Origin: Pseudomonas taiwanensis DSM 21245
GTDB lineage: Bacteria > Pseudomonadota > Gammaproteobacteria > Pseudomonadales > Pseudomonadaceae
Length of the DNA stretch: 64,000 nt
Assembly (NCBI RefSeq): GCF_000425785.1
Contig: NZ_AUEC01000012.1
Span: 1-64,000, forward strand
Reading direction: 5' to 3'
The position numbers and the translations under genes were made by a program. The notes beneath the pieces are model-generated. The model ran no database searches, was not told the origin of the DNA, and saw nothing but the letters and a program-made list of their open reading frames with translations. Positions 55,960 to 63,306 of this stretch are shown piece by piece (position 1 is the stretch's first letter; the number at the start of each line of letters is the position of its first letter).

Positions 55960-57309
55960 TCACTGCCGGGCGCTGAATTCGATCACGAACCGCGTCCACC
56001 CATCCGTACACTCCGCCCGAATGGTCCCGCCATGGGCCTGTACGATCGACCGGGTAATCGCCAATCCCAGCCCGGCATGTTCGTTATTGCCTTCCCGCCG
56101 TGCCGGGTCCGCGCGGTAGAACCGATCGAACAGCCGAGGCAACACCGCCGCCTCTATCGGCGTTCCCGTGTTGGCGACGCAAAGGCGTAGCCCTGGCTCC
56201 AACGTCACTTGTATCTGCCCACCGGCGGGTGTGAAGCGCAAGGCATTGTCCAGCAGGTTGGACAGCGCCCGCCGCAACATATGGCGGTCGCCCTGCAGCA
56301 TCGCTTCACCGTCGCGCTGCATCCGCACCTCGACGTCCTCGGCCAGCGGTGCGTAATACTCCAGCAGGGCATCCACTTCGTCATGCAAGGCCAGCGGCGT
56401 AAGGCCGGGTACCAACAAGCCATGGTCGGCTTTGGCCAGGAACAGCATGTCGTTGACCATCTGCGCCATCCGTTGCAGCTCTTCCAGGTTGCCATGTAGC
56501 GCCTCCCGGTAGTCTTCTAGGCTGCGCGGGCGGGTGAGGGTGACCTGGGTGTGGGTCAGCAGGTTGGACAGCGGTGTACGCAGTTCGTGGGCGATATCGG
56601 CGGAAAACGCCGACAGCCGCTGAAAGGCGTCGTCCAGGCGCTGCAACATGGCGTTCACGGTGCAGGCCAGCTCTGCCAACTCATCTGGCATCTGCTCGGC
56701 GGGCAAACGGGTAGTCAGCGAGCGTGCCGACACACTGGCTGCGACCTGGCCCATTTGGCGCAAGGGCCGCAGTCCACGGCGCGCAGCCCAGGCGCCGAGC
56801 AGCGCGGTGGCCAGCGCCGAAAGACCGACAGTGAGCCATATCAGGCGCTGCATGCCTTGTAGAAAATGCTGGTGGTGGGTGATATCGAGGAACAGCGTCA
56901 GGCGCGCAGCGTGCCGGTCGCCTGCGCTCAAGGGGGCTGTGAGGCTGCGGTAATCCATACCGTTGGCATGCAAGGTGGCCAACCCGGAAGGCAAGGGTGT
57001 TTCGGGCAACGCCGACTGGCTGTCGAACCACAGCGTACCATCCTGGCCCTCTACGCGCAGGGCGAGGTCCGACTGGTGGCTGAGTTCGTTGCGCAAAGCA
57101 GGCTCGCGTGCGCGCAGATCGCGAGCGTCGTTCACGCCGGCCAGTTGGGTGCGAAACAGCGACAGGCGCGACTCCAGCAACTGCTGGTCCAGTTCGATGA
57201 AGTGCTGCCGGCTGGCGTGGCTGAACAGCAAGCCTGCGCCCAGGGAAACCGCTGCGGTACAGGCGGCGAAAAGGAGTGCCAGGCGGCTGCTCAGTGAAAC
57301 CGGGCGCAT
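55960..57309 (-). CDS. Heavy-metal sensor histidine kinase (CusS/CopS type)
   Basis: A 449-residue sensor kinase. TM1 (about residues 10-30) is followed by a periplasmic domain of about 130 residues (SHASRQHFIELDQQLLESRL and LRNELSHQSDLALRVEGQDG), then TM2 (LIWLTVGLSALATALLGAWA), HAMP, HisKA with phospho-His at about 241 in DIAHELRTPLSN, and the ATPase domain (LSNLLDNALRFTPAGG and HAGLGLAITRSIVQAHGG). The family senses periplasmic copper or silver; the metal-binding residues are not identifiable here. ATG at 57309 overlaps the regulator stop (TGATG), so it is translationally coupled to it. Confidence 0.9.
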   Translation of the reverse strand: MRPVSLSSRLALLFAACTAAVSLGAGLLFSHASRQHFIELDQQLLESRLSLFRTQLAGVNDARDLRAREPALRNELSHQSDLALRVEGQDGTLWFDSQSALPETPLPSGLATLHANGMDYRSLTAPLSAGDRHAARLTLFLDITHHQHFLQGMQRLIWLTVGLSALATALLGAWAARRGLRPLRQMGQVAASVSARSLTTRLPAEQMPDELAELACTVNAMLQRLDDAFQRLSAFSADIAHELRTPLSNLLTHTQVTLTRPRSLEDYREALHGNLEELQRMAQMVNDMLFLAKADHGLLVPGLTPLALHDEVDALLEYYAPLAEDVEVRMQRDGEAMLQGDRHMLRRALSNLLDNALRFTPAGGQIQVTLEPGLRLCVANTGTPIEAAVLPRLFDRFYRADPARREGNNEHAGLGLAITRSIVQAHGGTIRAECTDGWTRFVIEFSARQ

Positions 57310-57989
57310 CAGTCGTGGCGCTCTTCGAGTACATAGCCCATGCCGCGCACGGTATGGATCAACTTATTGCCATGCGGGTCGTCGATCTTCAGGCGCAGGC
57401 GGCGGATCGCGACTTCGATGATGTTGGTATCGCTGTCGAAATTCATGTCCCAGACTTGCGAGGCGATCAATGACTTGGGCAGCACCTCGCCCTGTCGGCG
57501 CAGCAGCAATTCCAGTAGCGCAAACTCCTTGGCGGTCAAGTCGATGCGCTGGCCGGCGCGTTCTGCACGGCGGCGGATCAGGTCCAGGCGCAGGTCGGCC
57601 AGGCTCAGTGAGGTGTCCTGGGCGGGGTTGGCGCCCCGGCGAAGCAAGGTGCGCACTCGGGCCAGCAGCTCGGAGAAGGCGAAGGGCTTGACCAGGTAAT
57701 CGTCGGCGCCCAGCTCCAGGCCGTGGACCCGATCCTCGATGGCGTCGCGTGCGGTGAGGAACAGCACCGGTGTGTCCAGGCCGGCTTGGCGTACGGCCTG
57801 CAGAATTTGCCAGCCATCGCGTCCTGGCAGCATCACATCGAGAATCAGCAGGTCATGGTCGCCAGTCAGCGCCATGTGCTGACCGGTGTCGCCATCGGCG
57901 GCCAGTTCGGTGGCGAAGCCTGCTTCGCTGAGGCCCTGGCACAGGTACTGACCGGTGCGGGCCTGGTCTTCGACGATCAGCAGTTTCAT
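57309..57989 (-). CDS. copR: Heavy-metal response regulator (CopR/CusR type)
   Basis: A 226-residue OmpR/PhoB-type response regulator. The receiver starts [20 protein letters not shown] and has the phosphoacceptor in [20 protein letters not shown]. The C-terminal winged helix contains [20 protein letters not shown] and [20 protein letters not shown]. The CopR/CusR/IrlR grouping comes from receiver sequence, the partner kinase and a CopR-box-like sequence upstream (58055-58070). ATG at 57989; a longer frame from 58178 has no receiver start. The kinase gene follows with a 1-nt overlap. Targets are likely copper-handling genes outside this window. Confidence 0.9.
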   Translation of the reverse strand: MKLLIVEDQARTGQYLCQGLSEAGFATELAADGDTGQHMALTGDHDLLILDVMLPGRDGWQILQAVRQAGLDTPVLFLTARDAIEDRVHGLELGADDYLVKPFAFSELLARVRTLLRRGANPAQDTSLSLADLRLDLIRRRAERAGQRIDLTAKEFALLELLLRRQGEVLPKSLIASQVWDMNFDSDTNIIEVAIRRLRLKIDDPHGNKLIHTVRGMGYVLEERHD

Positions 57990-58054
57990 GCATTGTCCGT
58001 GTTGGCTGAAGGGGGCCTGTAAATGATACGTGACGATGTGTCCGCTCGGCCAAG

Positions 58055-58070
58055 CTGACGAAGTTGTAAT
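58055..58070. promoter_or_regulatory. CopR-box-like sequence upstream of copR
   Basis: CTGACGAAGTTGTAAT fits the described Pseudomonas CopR site CTGACA-N5-GTAAT with one mismatch (G for A). It lies about 65 bp upstream of the copR start and about 130 bp upstream of queF. A second CGTCAG follows at about 58076-58081. It suggests autoregulation of the two-component pair; binding has not been shown. Confidence 0.6.
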
Positions 58071-58201
58071 CTTCCCGTCAGCCAACCGCCAGTCATTGCT
58101 TCCTGTTCCCGTCAGGTCGTCGGCCATCGAGTGACAAGAGCCCCAAGGCGAGGCGCAAAAACGGTAGACTAGGGGCATTTCGAACCTTCAGGTCAGTTTC
58201 C

Positions 58202-59032
58202 ATGCATCCCGCCGCCGAACATTCCCCGCTGGGCAAGTCCAGCGAATACATTGCCACCTATACCCCTTCGCTGCTGTTTCCGATTCCGCGTACCGCCAAG
58301 TGGGCCGAGTTGGGCGTAACCGCCCAGACCCTGCCATGGCAAGGTGTGGATTTCTGGAACTGCTTCGAGCTGTCCTGGCTGCTGCCGTCGGGCAAGCCGG
58401 TGGTAGCGATTGGCGAGTTCGCCATTGCGGCCGATTCACCGAACATCATCGAGTCCAAGTCGTTCAAGTTGTACCTCAACTCGTTGAACCAGACGGTATT
58501 CGAGTCGATTGCCCAGTTGCAGGCGTGCCTGGTGAAAGACCTCTCCGCTGCCGCCGGCAAACCGGTGGGTGTGCAGGTGCGCACCTTGGCCGAAGTCGAG
58601 GCGCAAGGCGTGGTGGCGTTGCCTGGGCAGTGCATCGATGCGCTGGATGTCGCTATCCACAACTACGAGCAGCCCCAGCCGGAACTGTTGCATTGTGACC
58701 CTGACCGGGTGGTGGAGGAGACGCTACACAGTCATTTGCTCAAATCCAACTGCCCGGTGACCGGCCAGCCTGACTGGGGCAGCGTGGTGGTCGAATACAA
58801 GGGCAAGGCGCTGGATCATGCCAGCCTGCTCACTTATCTGATCAGCTTCCGCCAGCATGCTGACTTCCACGAGCAGTGTGTGGAGCGGATCTACCTTGAC
58901 CTGAAGCATCTGCTCGAGCCTGAGCATCTGACGGTCTATGCGCGCTATGTGCGCCGGGGCGGGCTGGACATCAACCCGTATCGCAGCACGGGTCCGGTCA
59001 GTCCGCAGAACCTGCGGTTGGTGCGTCAGTAA
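58202..59032 (+). CDS. queF: 7-cyano-7-deazaguanine reductase
   Basis: QueF reduces preQ0 to preQ1 in queuosine tRNA modification, using NADPH. The 276-residue length marks the bimodular (E. coli YqcD-type) form. Substrate elements are [20 protein letters not shown] (QueF motif) in the first half and the catalytic Cys184 in [20 protein letters not shown] in the second. The start at 58202 gives [20 protein letters not shown]. It is divergent from copR. A REP element follows its stop. Secure. Confidence 0.96.
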   Translation: MHPAAEHSPLGKSSEYIATYTPSLLFPIPRTAKWAELGVTAQTLPWQGVDFWNCFELSWLLPSGKPVVAIGEFAIAADSPNIIESKSFKLYLNSLNQTVFESIAQLQACLVKDLSAAAGKPVGVQVRTLAEVEAQGVVALPGQCIDALDVAIHNYEQPQPELLHCDPDRVVEETLHSHLLKSNCPVTGQPDWGSVVVEYKGKALDHASLLTYLISFRQHADFHEQCVERIYLDLKHLLEPEHLTVYARYVRRGGLDINPYRSTGPVSPQNLRLVRQ

Positions 59033-59054
59033 GTCTAGGACTGCTTTACGCCCT

Positions 59055-59095
59055 GGTGGAGCCGGTTTGCCGGCGATGGGCCGCGCAGCGGCCCT
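59055..59095. repeat. REP element after queF
   Basis: GGTGGAGCCGGTTTGCCGGC, then GATGGGCCGCGCAGCGGCCC: the second half forms GGGCCGC/GCGGCCC around GCA. The architecture equals the REP copy at 39402-39446. It lies between convergent queF and the DUF4404 gene and may be used as a terminator. Confidence 0.75.
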
Positions 59096-59102
59096 CGCTT
59101 CT

Positions 59103-59366
59103 TCAGATACCCATACTGTGCAGCGAGTTGGCGATACTGCGCAGGGTCGCGGTCAGATCCGGGTGATCGGCCTCGAAACGCTCGATCGCCAGATTCACTC
59201 CATCCACCAGGTTGTGGTCTGGTGTCGCTTCCTCAAGCTTCAACTGCGCCTCGATCTGTCGCGCCTCTTCATGCAGGGCGGCCAGTTCCTCATCCGAAAG
59301 CGGCACGTTTCGATCCAGTTGCTCGCGCAGGCTGTTCAGTCGCTCTTGCAATTCGCGGGCAGGCAT
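59103..59366 (-). CDS. DUF4404 protein (87 aa)
   Basis: A small helical cytosolic protein: MPARELQERLNSLREQLDRN, then LSDEELAALHEEARQIEAQL and GVNLAIERFEADHPDLTATL, ending RSIANSLHSMGI. This matches the DUF4404 family, which is common in pseudomonads and of unknown function. The ATG at 59366 follows GGAGA with 8-nt spacing; an upstream ATG at 59399 would add 11 residues. Convergent with queF. It lies downstream of the HAD-like gene on the same strand, 123 nt away. Confidence 0.82.
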   Translation of the reverse strand: MPARELQERLNSLREQLDRNVPLSDEELAALHEEARQIEAQLKLEEATPDHNLVDGVNLAIERFEADHPDLTATLRSIANSLHSMGI

Positions 59367-59489
59367 TGGTTGTTCTCCATCAATGGCTTGGCAAGGCATG
59401 GACCTCGGCGACGGGGCAAAGGTTCTCGTCTGTCTTCAAGCGTAATTCACTTGCCCACGCTTTGCATGACCCGCATCAACGGTGCTGTA

Positions 59490-60053
59490 TCAGGGTTTTT
59501 CGCCTTTGCGTCGGCGCTGGGCGATGTCGACCAGGCAGGTGTCCAGCGCTTCGAGGTGGTCGATGACCGAGTGCACGCCAAGGTCGAACAATGCCAGGGT
59601 CGCCCTACCGCGGGCCAGTTCCTGCTCGTGCGGGCTCATGGCTTGCCAATCGCTGGAGGCAAGGTCGCAGGATGGGCTGCAAGCAGCCAGGCCGACGGTC
59701 CACAGGCCGGCGTTGAGGCCTGATTGCAGCAGCCGGGGTTCACCGCTGACCAGTACGCAGCCTTCCAGGCGCGGGCTACCCAGGCACATCAGCGCCTGCC
59801 AGCAGGCATTCGGCGCAGGCCATTGGGCGCCATTGGCCCCATGGCCAGGCAGCCATTGCGGAAGCACACTGGCCAGGTGCTTGCTCTGGGCTACGCTCTG
59901 CTCATCGAGCCAGATGCATGGCACTTGCCGGCGCCGCAAGCCGGCCAGGGCATCGAGCGCGCCAGGGGCGGGCAGGGGGCTGCCGTTTCGAGCCTGTACC
60001 AGGCAATTGCGCAGGCCGAACAGCACAGCGGTGAAGGCAGGTGCATCATGCAT
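59490..60053 (-). CDS. HAD-like protein (phosphonatase-related), catalytic Asp absent
   Basis: A 187-residue protein related to phosphonoacetaldehyde hydrolase-type HAD enzymes, by general layout and by recollection of a pseudomonad family with that description. Where HAD motif I is DxDGT, it reads VLFGLRNCLV: both catalytic Asp positions are Gly and Arg. Other parts (GALDALAGLRRRQVPCIWLD, VLVSGEPRLLQSGLNAGLWT and the C-terminal LFDLGVHSVIDHLEALDTCL) keep the Rossmann-like pattern. It therefore looks like a catalytically dead member kept as an intact frame. ATG at 60053 with AGGGA. No pho or phn genes are near. Confidence 0.72.
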   Translation of the reverse strand: MHDAPAFTAVLFGLRNCLVQARNGSPLPAPGALDALAGLRRRQVPCIWLDEQSVAQSKHLASVLPQWLPGHGANGAQWPAPNACWQALMCLGSPRLEGCVLVSGEPRLLQSGLNAGLWTVGLAACSPSCDLASSDWQAMSPHEQELARGRATLALFDLGVHSVIDHLEALDTCLVDIAQRRRKGEKP

Positions 60054-60243
60054 GGCAACGTCCCTGAAATAGTCCGCAGGCTAGGGCGCGAATGTTACGG
60101 CCCAATGACCAGCAACAGATGTTCACAAAATATTGAGCAAAAATGTGTAAAGCTGTTTCTCAACCCGCAAGCCTTTATACTGGCGGCTTATTTGCAGCGC
60201 ACTGAGCGTGGCTGCGGCCGAGAAAATCGATGGAGAAACATCT

Positions 60244-60951
60244 ATGCGTAGGATCGGTGCCGGTGTGATCGAGCGGGTCACCCAGGCTTGTGTCTGCGCC
60301 AGCTTGCTGCTGGCGCCCGTGGCAGCTACCCAGGCAGCCACCGAGGAGGACCCTTGGGAGGCGGTCAACCGTCCGATCTTCAGGTTCAACGACACCGTCG
60401 ACACGTATGCACTCAAGCCCTTGGCCAAGGGCTACCAGGCCATTACCCCGCAGTTCCTCGAAGATGGTATCCACAATGTCTTCCAGAACCTGGGCGATGT
60501 GACCAACCTGGTCAACGATGTGCTTCAACTCAAGCCCCGTGCTGCCGGCATCGACACCGCGCGCTTGATCGTCAACACCACCTTCGGCCTTGGTGGCTTC
60601 TTCGATGTGGGCACCAAGATGGGCCTGCAGCGCAACGATGAAGACTTCGGCCAGACCCTGGGCTACTGGGGCGTGAGCAGCGGTCCGTATGTGGTGATCC
60701 CGCTGCTGGGCCCCAGCACGGTACGTGACGGCCTGTCCAAGTACCCGGACACCTACACCAAGCCCTACCGCTACATGGACCATGTACCGACCCGCAACTC
60801 GATCTTCGCTTTGGACGTGATCGATACCCGCGCTAATCTGCTGTCGGCGGAAAAGCTGATTCAGGGTGACAAGTACATCTTCATTCGCAATGCCTACCTG
60901 CAGAACCGCGAGTTCAAGGTCAAGGATGGCGAAGTCGAAGACGACTTCTGA
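60244..60951 (+). CDS. mlaA: Phospholipid transport protein MlaA (VacJ)
   Basis: MlaA removes mislocalised phospholipids from the outer leaflet of the outer membrane, together with an OmpC/F-type porin and the Mla pathway. The 235-residue protein shows EDPWEAVNRPIFRFNDTVDT, RAAGIDTARLIVNTTFGLGG, FGQTLGYWGVSSGPYVVIPLLG and LGPSTVRDGLSKY, all conserved. E. coli MlaA is a lipoprotein; here the signal ends in LLLAPVAATQAATEEDP, with no Cys in a lipobox, so it appears to be a secreted or signal-anchored form. The ATG at 60244 follows GGAGA; a GTG at 60208 would spoil the signal peptide. Confidence 0.92.
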   Translation: MRRIGAGVIERVTQACVCASLLLAPVAATQAATEEDPWEAVNRPIFRFNDTVDTYALKPLAKGYQAITPQFLEDGIHNVFQNLGDVTNLVNDVLQLKPRAAGIDTARLIVNTTFGLGGFFDVGTKMGLQRNDEDFGQTLGYWGVSSGPYVVIPLLGPSTVRDGLSKYPDTYTKPYRYMDHVPTRNSIFALDVIDTRANLLSAEKLIQGDKYIFIRNAYLQNREFKVKDGEVEDDF

Positions 60952-60963
60952 TTCACATTGGTG

Positions 60964-60995
60964 CGAAAAAGGCGACCTCAGGGTCGCCTTTTTCG
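60964..60995. terminator. Bidirectional terminator mlaA/PilZ gene
   Basis: A perfect 14-bp stem CGAAAAAGGCGACC/GGTCGCCTTTTTCG with a TCAG loop, 13 nt after the mlaA stop and 15 nt before the convergent PilZ gene's end. T-rich on both strands. Confidence 0.93.
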
Positions 60996-61009
60996 TATGC
61001 CATGCGTGT

Positions 61010-61309
61010 TCAATGCATGGCCAGGATACGCAGGCCAAGTTTCTGCTGCCCAGTGGGCTGGTCGGCGATCCACACGACCTCGGTGCTGGCGTGCAATCCC
61101 CTGAGTGCCGGATGGTCGGAGTCGATGCGCACTTCGAGTCGATCGCCCACCTTGAAGTGCTGCGCGGCTTGTACCTGCATGCCACCGCTGGACAGGTCGA
61201 GGCATACCGCCGCGATCACCTGGCCGGCATGTAGCAGGCTGACCTCGGTATCGATGCGCATGCGGATGAAATCACGTTTTTCGCTGTGGCTGGTGGGCGT
61301 CTGGGGCAT
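61010..61309 (-). CDS. PilZ-domain protein (99 aa)
   Basis: A stand-alone PilZ domain, a likely c-di-GMP receptor. Motif RxxxR is seen in SEKRDFIRMRIDTEVSLLHA, and D/NxSxxG in CLDLSSGGMQVQAA; the rest (FKVGDRLEVRIDSDHPALRG, then KLGLRILAMH) completes the barrel. ATG at 61309 follows AAGGA. Divergent from rssB. The effector partner is unknown; its position next to mlaA and rssBC is not obviously informative. Confidence 0.9.
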   Translation of the reverse strand: MPQTPTSHSEKRDFIRMRIDTEVSLLHAGQVIAAVCLDLSSGGMQVQAAQHFKVGDRLEVRIDSDHPALRGLHASTEVVWIADQPTGQQKLGLRILAMH

Positions 61310-61579
61310 GCTGCATCCTTCCCATCGGGTTGCACGGGTCGGCTTTCTTATAACTCCCGGTGATTTGCCCTGTAAAGAGCAGGGGCGTCGACCTAGCTGT
61401 GCTTGAAACGCCTGGCGGATGGGAGTACCGTCTGCGCCTTACGAGGTACCTCCGCCAGTTGCTGGGTCAGTTTTCTTGTCCTACAACTCAAAGAGAGTGT
61501 TACCACCGAGTATCCCTGTAGTCGGCTGTCAGTCTTGATGACACCGCTTCACCAACCCAAACCGGCGCCGTTCGCCCAC

Positions 61580-62761
61580 ATGCAGAAAACCAGTGCAACG
61601 CTGCTGATCATCGATGACGACGACGTGGTCCGTGCGAGCCTCGCCGCCTATCTGGAAGACAGTGGCTTCAGCGTCCTTCAGGCCAGCAATGGCCAGCAGG
61701 GGCTCCAGGTCTTCGAAGAACACCAGCCCGACCTCGTGATCTGCGATCTGCGCATGCCGCAGATGGGCGGCCTCGAACTGATCCGCCAGGTCAGCGAGCG
61801 CGCGCCGCAGTTGCCGGTCATCGTGGTGTCCGGAGCCGGGGTGATGAGCGATGCCGTCGAGGCCCTGCGCCTGGGTGCGGCCGATTACCTGATAAAGCCG
61901 CTGGAAGATCTGGCGGTGCTCGAGCACTCGGTACGCCGAGCGCTCGATCGTTCGCGGCTGGTGCTGGAGAACCAGCGTTACCGCGAGAAGCTCGAAGCGG
62001 CCAACCGTGAGCTCGAGGCCAGCCTGCACTTGTTGCAGGAAGACCAGACCGCCGGCCGTCAGGTGCAGATGAACATGCTGCCGGAAAGCCCCTGGGGCGC
62101 CGGCGAGTTCGTGTTCGAACACCAGATCATCCCGTCGCTGTACCTGTCTGGCGATTTCGCCGACTACTTCCGCGTGGATGACCGACGCATTGCCTTCTAC
62201 CTGGCCGATGTCTCCGGACACGGTGCGTCGTCGGCCTTCGTCACCGTGTTGCTCAAGTTCATGACCACACGGCTGCTGTTCGAGCTAAAACGCAACAGGA
62301 ATCGTGAGTTCAAGCCTTCGGAAGTGCTCAGCCACATCAATCGTGGGCTGATCAACTGTAAGCTGGGCAAGCATGTCACAATGGTGGGCGGGGTGATCGA
62401 CGAGGAAACCGGCCTGCTGACCTACGCCGTTGGTGGTCACCTGCCGCTACCGGTGTTGTATACCCCGGGCCAGGCGCGTTACTTGGAAGGCCGTGGTTTG
62501 CCGGTGGGCCTGTTCGACGAGGCCACCTATCAGGACCAGGTGATCGAGCTGCCGCCGCAGTTCAGCCTGAGCCTGATGTCCGATGGCATTCTGGACCTTT
62601 TGCCGGGAGACACGCTCAAAGATAAAGAAGCTGCCTTGCCGGACATCGTCAAGACAGCGGGTGGTAGCCTGGATGGGCTGCGCCAACGATTTGGATTGGC
62701 TACGCTTGGGGAGATGCCGGATGATATCGCCCTATTGGTGTTGAGCAGGAACCTTCAATGA
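61580..62761 (+). CDS. rssB: Response regulator RssB with PP2C-like phosphatase domain
   Basis: RssB delivers sigma-S to ClpXP for degradation. In pseudomonads it has a receiver domain (TLLIIDDDDVVRASLAAYLE, phosphoacceptor Asp56 in DLVICDLRMPQMGGLELI) and a C-terminal PP2C/SpoIIE-type domain (IPSLYLSGDFADYFRVDDRR, then FYLADVSGHGASSAFVTVLL, TYAVGGHLPLPVLYTPGQ and SLMSDGILDLLPGD). The acidic residues of the metal site are kept, so phosphatase activity toward an antagonist such as RssC is plausible. The ATG at 61580 is used; upstream ATGs at 61538 and 61403 give extra N-terminal sequence without a ribosome site. Overlaps rssC by 4 bp. Confidence 0.9.
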   Translation: MQKTSATLLIIDDDDVVRASLAAYLEDSGFSVLQASNGQQGLQVFEEHQPDLVICDLRMPQMGGLELIRQVSERAPQLPVIVVSGAGVMSDAVEALRLGAADYLIKPLEDLAVLEHSVRRALDRSRLVLENQRYREKLEAANRELEASLHLLQEDQTAGRQVQMNMLPESPWGAGEFVFEHQIIPSLYLSGDFADYFRVDDRRIAFYLADVSGHGASSAFVTVLLKFMTTRLLFELKRNRNREFKPSEVLSHINRGLINCKLGKHVTMVGGVIDEETGLLTYAVGGHLPLPVLYTPGQARYLEGRGLPVGLFDEATYQDQVIELPPQFSLSLMSDGILDLLPGDTLKDKEAALPDIVKTAGGSLDGLRQRFGLATLGEMPDDIALLVLSRNLQ

Positions 62762-63240
62762 GTACCGGTAGAATCCAGTTCGCCGAGCAAAGCGGTACCT
62801 TTGTACTGAAATTTGTCGGTGAAGTGCGCCTGACCCTGTGTTCGGCGCTGGATGCGACGATCGAGAAGATCTTCACCGCGCTGAACTTCTCGGCCATCGT
62901 CATCGACCTGACCGAGACCGAAAGCATCGACAGCACTACCTTGGGCCTGTTGGCCAAGTTGTCGATTCTGTCGCGGCAGAAGGTTGGCCTGTTGCCGACC
63001 GTGGTCACCACCAACCCGGACATTTCGCGTCTTTTGCAGTCGATGGGTTTCGATCAGGTGTTCAACATCGTCGATCGTCCGGTGCCGTGCCCGGAATGCC
63101 TGACCGACTTGCCATCCCAGGACCAGAGCGAGGACGTGGTGCGCTCCAAGGTGCTGGAGGCGCACAAAATCCTGATGGGGTTGAACGACTCCAATCGCGA
63201 AGCCTTCCACGACCTGGTAAATGCGCTGGAGCGGACCTGA
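62758..63240 (+). CDS. rssC: Anti-sigma factor antagonist RssC (STAS domain)
   Basis: A 160-residue STAS-domain protein. The core FAEQSGTFVLKFVGEVRLTL leads to the phosphorylation loop DLTETESIDSTTLGLLAKLS, with the candidate Ser at about 59. A C-terminal extension with CPECLTDLPSQDQS and a helix LEAHKILMGLNDSNREAFHD follows. Its ATG at 62758 overlaps the rssB stop (ATGA), so the two are coupled. Phosphorylation by a kinase and dephosphorylation by the RssB PP2C domain would be the expected partner switch controlling RpoS turnover; only the pairing is directly seen. Confidence 0.88.
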   Translation: MSTGRIQFAEQSGTFVLKFVGEVRLTLCSALDATIEKIFTALNFSAIVIDLTETESIDSTTLGLLAKLSILSRQKVGLLPTVVTTNPDISRLLQSMGFDQVFNIVDRPVPCPECLTDLPSQDQSEDVVRSKVLEAHKILMGLNDSNREAFHDLVNALERT

Positions 63241-63258
63241 TCCCACCTCTGCATCGCT

Positions 63259-63284
63259 GCCTTCGCGGGTTCACCCGCGAAGGC
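63259..63284. terminator. Hairpin between convergent rssC and phosphatase gene
   Basis: A 12-bp perfect stem GCCTTCGCGGGT/ACCCGCGAAGGC with a 2-nt loop, typical of the P. putida REP core (CTTCGCGGGTTCACCCGC). No T-run; it may be a REP unit serving as a transcript end. Confidence 0.65.
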
Positions 63285-63306
63285 GCCAGTGAATCCAAGC
63301 CAAAGC

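Noticed and set aside
57990..58201. Second palindromic site or promoter for queF
   Set aside because: A possible -10-like TAGACT near the queF start has no matching -35. Only the CopR-like box was specific enough.
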